Below are positions 6,216 to 7,215 of a stretch of 7,215 nt of DNA, piece by piece. The notes below the pieces were generated by a model, which was given only the letters and a program-made list of their open reading frames with translations, did not search any database and was not told where the DNA came from. This DNA comes from Actinomycetota bacterium. GTDB lineage: Bacteria; Actinomycetota; Actinomycetes; Nanopelagicales; Nanopelagicaceae. The stretch's first letter is position 1, and every line of letters starts with the position of its first letter. The translations under genes were made by a program, and so were the position numbers. Where the stretch lies: the NCBI GenBank assembly GCA_016870855.1, contig VGAF01000054.1, positions 1 through 7,215 on the forward strand. Reading direction: 5' to 3'.

Positions 6216-7215
6216 ATCCGCTCCGGCGCGCTCACGCCTAGAAGTGTTAAGCCGTTAAAGATTGTCTGGCGGGTCGCCTCACAGAGTGTTGCTCGTGTTG
6301 CGTGAATTGCGCTCGGCTTCTCTTCTCCCATGGGTAGAACCCGACAATCGTTATAGAAGCCGTGATAGAGAGTCGCTAACTCCTCGATATAACGAGCGAC
6401 GCGATGTGGTTGGCGAAGTTCAGCGGCGCTACTAATCACCTCAGGAAATTGCGCAAGGCCACCTAAGAGTTCCCGCTCTCGTTCATGAGTTAGAAGTTCT
6501 GGGTCGTAATTCTCAATTCCAACCTTCACTCCAAGTTCGGAGGCATTTCGAAGTAGCGCTGCTATCCGAGCGTGTGCATATTGCACGTAGTAGACCGGAT
6601 TATCGTTAGTTCTACGCTTCAATAAATCAACATCGAGAATCATCGGCGTATCAACGGGATAGCGAATCAAGGTGTAACGGGCTGCATCTACTCCAACTTT
6701 TGCTACTAGTTCCTCCAGCGTGATGATGGTGCCTGCGCGCTTTGAGAGCTTTAGCTCTTGGCCACCTTCCATAATCTTTACGAGTTGTCCGATTAAGACG
6801 TGGACGTTGTACTCCGGATCATCGCCAGCGCATGCCGCAGTCGCTTTTAGCCTTCCAACGTAGCCATGGTGATCTGCGCCCAGCATGTAGATGCAGATAT
6901 CAAAGCCACGCTCTCTCTTATCAATGTAATAAGCCGTATCGGAGGCGAAGTAAGTCAATTCACCACCGGATTTAATTAGGACCCGATCTTTATCATCGCC
7001 AAAGTCAGTAGTCCTTAGCCAAGTCGCTCCATCTAATTCAAAGACGTGGCCTTGCGATTTCAACTTAGCAAGGGACTTAGAGAGTGAATCGCCAGAATGA
7101 AGTGAGCGTTCTGAGAACCAGACATCGAAATGAGTACCGAAGTTATCTAGGACATCTTTCTGCTCCTGCAATTGCAGGGCATACCCCGCCTCTCGAAAAG
7201 CAACCACTCCCTCCG
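6212..7215 (-). CDS. argS: Arginyl-tRNA synthetase, C-terminal part (5' end beyond window)
   Basis: A class I aminoacyl-tRNA synthetase that charges tRNA-Arg. About 333 residues are visible. The reading frame is open to the right edge, so the N-terminal domain and HIGH motif lie outside. An in-frame GTG at 7207 is not the true start, because catalytic-domain sequence continues through it. Visible parts, numbered from that Val: DVWFSE (28-33), YFASDTAYYIDK (86-97), GADHHGY (110-116), and the KMSKS-equivalent KLSKRAGT (153-160), in which Leu replaces the usual Met. After YVQYAHARIAALL (207-219) comes the alpha-helical DALR anticodon-binding domain, ending in the family-typical GVSAPERM. The stop overlaps lysA, suggesting co-transcription. 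Confidence 0.97.
   Translation of the reverse strand, partial: EGVVAFREAGYALQLQEQKDVLDNFGTHFDVWFSERSLHSGDSLSKSLAKLKSQGHVFELDGATWLRTTDFGDDKDRVLIKSGGELTYFASDTAYYIDKRERGFDICIYMLGADHHGYVGRLKATAACAGDDPEYNVHVLIGQLVKIMEGGQELKLSKRAGTIITLEELVAKVGVDAARYTLIRYPVDTPMILDVDLLKRRTNDNPVYYVQYAHARIAALLRNASELGVKVGIENYDPELLTHERERELLGGLAQFPEVISSAAELRQPHRVARYIEELATLYHGFYNDCRVLPMGEEKPSAIHATRATLCEATRQTIFNGLTLLGVSAPERM

Overview
The window carries the C-terminal part of an actinobacterial argS, then complete lysA, hom, thrC and thrB, then most of rho. All six genes lie on the minus strand, so transcription runs from high to low coordinates. The order argS-lysA-hom-thrC-thrB-rho is the one known from Actinobacteria such as Mycobacterium tuberculosis. 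The near-balanced base composition is low for that phylum. Junctions are tightly packed, and TTG and GTG starts are used freely. Together these suggest a small-genome, streamlined actinobacterium, for example a freshwater acI / Nanopelagicales type. That placement is inference and was not tested by a search.

Layout from right to left (direction of transcription): argS C-terminal two-thirds (7215-6212); lysA, overlapping the argS stop by 4 nt (6215-4848); hom, 16 nt later (4831-3536); thrC, sharing one base with the hom stop (3536-2457); thrB, 2 nt later (2454-1507); a 215-bp gap (1506-1292), the only sizeable non-coding stretch; and rho, open at the left edge (1291-1). No tRNA, rRNA, insertion sequence, CRISPR array or prophage gene was seen.

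The middle genes form a unit for aspartate-family amino acids. LysA makes L-lysine from meso-diaminopimelate. Homoserine dehydrogenase (with a C-terminal ACT domain), homoserine kinase and threonine synthase take aspartate semialdehyde to threonine. Aspartokinase and aspartate-semialdehyde dehydrogenase are not in the window. The overlaps suggest one mRNA with translational coupling. rho probably has its own promoter and a structured leader in the 215-bp gap.

Nothing here is clearly a new system. The points most worth a second look are a probable one-base deletion in rho within the first 16 bases, the repeat-bearing acidic-then-RD/RGD insertion in the Rho N-terminus, and a set of complementary segments upstream of rho that could form a regulatory RNA fold.
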